Assembly (NCBI GenBank): GCA_029210725.1
Contig: JARGFM010000003.1
Location: 1-64,000 of the forward strand
Length of the DNA stretch: 64,000 nt
Direction: 5' to 3'
Source: Bacteroidales bacterium
Lineage (GTDB): Bacteria > Bacteroidota > Bacteroidia > Bacteroidales > GCA-2748055
Of the stretch, positions 61,850 through 64,000 are shown piece after piece (position 1 is the first letter of the stretch; each line of letters starts with the position of its first letter). The translations under genes were made by a program, and so were the position numbers. The notes beneath the pieces are model-generated. The model was not told the origin of the DNA, did no database searches, and saw only the letters and a program-made list of their open reading frames with translations.

Positions 61850-62577
61850 TGGAAAGAAAGAGTAACTACATCTACCCCGATCAGGATACCCTGATAGCTG
61901 CCTTTGTTTGCGAATTCTTACGCTACATCGAGGAGGAAACAGAGGAGGGAAAGCATTTGCATATTGCCCTTTCGGGCGGTTCAACACCGCTGGCCATTTT
62001 CAAACAGCTGGCGGAACAAAGCAAGCAGGAAGACTGGTCGCATGTGAGCCTGTACTGGGGGGATGAGCGTTGTGTCCCTCCGGATCATCCGGAAAGCAAT
62101 TATGGCCGGGCCCGGGAGGCCCTGCTGGAAGCACTGGACCTGGATCAGGACCGGATTCACCGGATCCGGGGTGAGGAGCCACCCCCGGCAGAGGCTGAAC
62201 GCTACGGACAGGAGCTGCTTAAGTTCCTGCCGAACGAAAACGGATTCCCGGTATTTGACTGGATCTGGCTGGGGCTGGGAATGGATGGACATACCGCTTC
62301 CATCTTTCCCCAGCAGATTGAGTTATGGACGGCCGGATCGCCCTGCATCGTTTCCAGTCACCCCGAAACGGACCAGCCCAGGATCTCCCTGACGGGGGGG
62401 GTGATCAATGTAGCCAGGCGCGTATCTTTTATTGCTTCCGGGAGTGAGAAAGCATCCGTAATCAGGGATATTTTCCGGAAAGAGGGCCGCTATGCGGAGT
62501 ACCCGGCCTTTTACGTCAATCCTCCTGGAGGCGACCTGGAATGGTTTCTGGATCAGGAGGCCTCCAGGCTTTTGTAA
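61849..62577 (+). CDS. pgl: 6-phosphogluconolactonase
   Basis: 242 residues from the ATG that overlaps the zwf stop by one base. DevB/NagB-fold type. Motifs: IALSGGSTPLAIFKQLAEQS near 43-62, LYWGDERCVPPDHPESNYGR near 71-90 and LGLGMDGHTASIFP near 141-154. It hydrolyses 6-phosphogluconolactone, the product of Zwf. The next enzyme of the oxidative branch, 6-phosphogluconate dehydrogenase, is not in this window. kynU follows 2 bases later. Confidence 0.95.
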   Translation: MERKSNYIYPDQDTLIAAFVCEFLRYIEEETEEGKHLHIALSGGSTPLAIFKQLAEQSKQEDWSHVSLYWGDERCVPPDHPESNYGRAREALLEALDLDQDRIHRIRGEEPPPAEAERYGQELLKFLPNENGFPVFDWIWLGLGMDGHTASIFPQQIELWTAGSPCIVSSHPETDQPRISLTGGVINVARRVSFIASGSEKASVIRDIFRKEGRYAEYPAFYVNPPGGDLEWFLDQEASRLL

Positions 62578-62579
62578 TC

Positions 62580-63860
62580 ATGGACCATCTGTTTACTATT
62601 GAATATGCCAGGCAACTGGACAGGGAGGATCCGCTGGCCCGCTTCAGGCAGGAGTTTGTGATCGGGGATCCCTCGGTCGTCTATCTCGATGGAAATTCCC
62701 TCGGCCGCCTGCCTGAGCTAACGGTGGAGTATATGGATAAGGCCATCAGGGAGCAGTGGGGAGAGCGGCTTATCAGAAGCTGGAACGAGGGATGGTATAA
62801 TCAGCCGGTCCGCCTGGGTAAAAAGTTGGCACAGCTCATCGGCGCTCACCCCGATGAGGTGATAATCTCGGACTCCACCTCGGTCAATCTCTATAAACTG
62901 GCCTACGGCGCATTAAAAGCCAGGGAAGGGAAAACGGAAATTATCTCCGACGATATGAACTTTCCCTCCGACCTTTATATTCTGCAGGGTCTGGTCAGGC
63001 AGTTTGGCGACCGGCATACCCTGAGGCTGCTGAAGTCGCCGGACGGGGTCCTTTCCGATATGACCGAGCTGGTGCGCCTGGTCAGCCATAGTACAGCCTT
63101 GGTGAGCCTTTCGCATGTGGCCTATAAGAGCGCCTATATGTATGATATGGAACGTGTGACCGAACTTGTCCATATGCATGGGGCCCTGGTCCTCTGGGAT
63201 CTGAGTCATTCGGTGGGAGCGGTTCCCTTGAACCTGAACAGGGCCGCAGCCGATCTGGCCGTGGGATGCACCTATAAGTATTTAAACGGGGGTCCTGGTT
63301 CCCCGGCCTTTCTCTATGTGAAAAGGGAGCTGCAGGAGCAACTGGAGAACCCCATTCAGGGCTGGTTCGGGGAACAAAATCCCTTTGATTTTCATCTCTA
63401 CTACCGGAAGTCCGTGGGGATCAGAAAGTTCCTGGCCGGAACTCCGCCTGTGATCTCCATTTCAGGCCTGGAGCCTGCCCTGGATATGATTCTGGAAGCC
63501 GGCATTTTCCACATCCGGCAAAAGAGTATGGCGCAGAGTGAATACCTGCTCACCCTGGCAAAAAAGTGCTTGCTGGGTGAAGGGCTGCGAATGGGATCGC
63601 CCGAACTCAGTGAAAAGAGAGGCTCACATGTCTCACTGAAACATGCCGAGGCTTATCGCATCTGCAAAGCACTGGCAGATCCGGAGCTTGGAGACGGGGT
63701 GGTGATTCCGGATTTCCGGGAACCAAACAATATTAGACTGGGAATCAGTCCGTTATACAATTCGTACGAGGATATATTCCGGGCCATTACGCAAATGAAA
63801 GAGATCATCACCGGCAAATTGTATGAAAACTACCCCCTGAGCAGGGACCAGGTGACCTGA
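62580..63860 (+). CDS. kynU: Kynureninase
   Basis: 426 residues from ATG 62580, which lies just after the pgl stop. It is a fold-type I PLP enzyme splitting kynurenine or 3-hydroxykynurenine to (3-hydroxy)anthranilate and alanine. Indicators are VYLDGNSLGRLPELTVEYM near 33-51, SWNEGWYNQPVRLGKKL near 66, SDSTSVNLYKLAYGALKA near 96, LVLWDLSHSVGAVPL near 201-215 and the PLP lysine in AVGCTYKYLNGGPGSPAFLY near 225-244. The C-terminal domain ends with NNIRLGISPLYNSYEDIF. Other tryptophan-degradation genes are absent, so its grouping with zwf-pgl is unusual. Confidence 0.93.
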   Translation: MDHLFTIEYARQLDREDPLARFRQEFVIGDPSVVYLDGNSLGRLPELTVEYMDKAIREQWGERLIRSWNEGWYNQPVRLGKKLAQLIGAHPDEVIISDSTSVNLYKLAYGALKAREGKTEIISDDMNFPSDLYILQGLVRQFGDRHTLRLLKSPDGVLSDMTELVRLVSHSTALVSLSHVAYKSAYMYDMERVTELVHMHGALVLWDLSHSVGAVPLNLNRAAADLAVGCTYKYLNGGPGSPAFLYVKRELQEQLENPIQGWFGEQNPFDFHLYYRKSVGIRKFLAGTPPVISISGLEPALDMILEAGIFHIRQKSMAQSEYLLTLAKKCLLGEGLRMGSPELSEKRGSHVSLKHAEAYRICKALADPELGDGVVIPDFREPNNIRLGISPLYNSYEDIFRAITQMKEIITGKLYENYPLSRDQVT

Positions 63861-63866
63861 GTTCTG

Positions 63867-63898
63867 TTCAGATGGTGGCCGGGATTCAGATGGTGGCC
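63867..63898. repeat. 18-bp-period direct duplication
   Basis: TTCAGATGGTGGCC occurs at 63867-63880 and again at 63885-63898. The second copy covers the last codons and stop of the minus-strand partial gene; the first copy repeats that end, stop included, just beyond it. Confidence 0.8.
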
Positions 63899-64000
63899 AG
63901 GATCTTTTTCAGGTTCAGCACGCTTTGCTCGGCAAAGTTCATCGCTTCTTCAGGGAAGTCACTTTCAATGACCAGGTGATCGATGCCGGTATCGTCCAGG
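63886..64000 (-). CDS. Unidentified minus-strand gene, 3' end only
   Basis: A 37-codon C-terminal fragment running off the window edge. It reads LDDTGIDHLVIESDFPEEAM then NFAEQSVLNLKKILATI and stops at the TGA on 63886-63888. The composition is that of a soluble protein ending in a helix. The strand-turn-helix pattern could belong to several alpha/beta families, including the effector domain of DeoR-type regulators, but nothing diagnostic is visible. It is convergent with kynU, 25 bases apart. Confidence 0.55.
   Translation of the reverse strand, partial: LDDTGIDHLVIESDFPEEAMNFAEQSVLNLKKILATI

Noticed and set aside
1-64000. CRISPR array, prophage or complete insertion sequence
   Set aside because: No regularly spaced repeats, phage structural genes or transposase genes were seen. 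The only mobile-type trace is the palindromic element in the ImmA remnant.

Overview
The window reads as a chromosome segment of a member of the Bacteroidota, most likely class Bacteroidia (Bacteroidales/Marinilabiliales-like). The reasons are a PorT-type type IX secretion protein, a TamL lipoprotein, an S46 dipeptidyl-peptidase, the DUF3467 gene after rpoC, -7 boxes of the form TAnnTTTG before many genes, and an almost complete lack of Shine-Dalgarno sequences. The exact genus cannot be read from the sequence. Coding density is high, and most of the window is vertically inherited housekeeping DNA.

Layout. 1-3.8 kb: a non-coding end with small repeats, an AraC/GyrI regulator, two decayed regulator/antitoxin remnants, and an SDR plus Ldh-family dehydrogenase pair on the minus strand. 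3.9-12.6 kb: purL, porT, an rRNA/tRNA methyltransferase, tamL, fructose-bisphosphate aldolase and an NSS-type sodium symporter. 12.6-28.6 kb: the translation/transcription block, with a ComEA-like protein, rpsU, a XerC/D recombinase, hpf, four tRNAs, tuf, tRNA-Trp, secE, nusG, rplKAJL, rpoBC and DUF3467. 28.6-31.3 kb: OsmC, a thioredoxin reductase with an unusual thioredoxin, and a divergent Crp/Fnr regulator. 31.4-37.1 kb: etfBA, a membrane Fe-S ETF:quinone oxidoreductase candidate and an acyl-CoA dehydrogenase, forming a fatty-acyl oxidation electron route. 37.2-43.2 kb: a DUF2520/KdsC-like/UbiA/Maf cluster, the S46 peptidase and a DMT exporter.

43.3-45.8 kb is the one clearly decaying accessory patch. 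It holds an ImmA/IrrE metallopeptidase and a DUF4411 (PIN-like) partner, both internally deleted, the former also interrupted by a palindromic REP-like element. 45.8-54.2 kb is an L-arabinose locus: two divergent SSS symporters (one with a small membrane companion), a NUDIX-winged-helix AraR-type regulator, and araA, araD and araB. An inverted repeat between the transporters is a good operator candidate.

54.3-63.9 kb: a small envelope protein and a PrsW-like protease, then a very tight run of six genes. Two cytochrome bd (CydA)-like membrane proteins come first, the second fused to a c-type cytochrome region with eight CXXCH motifs. They are followed by an SMP-30-type lipoprotein, zwf, pgl and kynU. 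This CydA-like pair is the most novel-looking system in the window. By hand alignment the canonical haem ligands appear to be divided between the two subunits. The window ends inside a minus-strand gene that is not identified.
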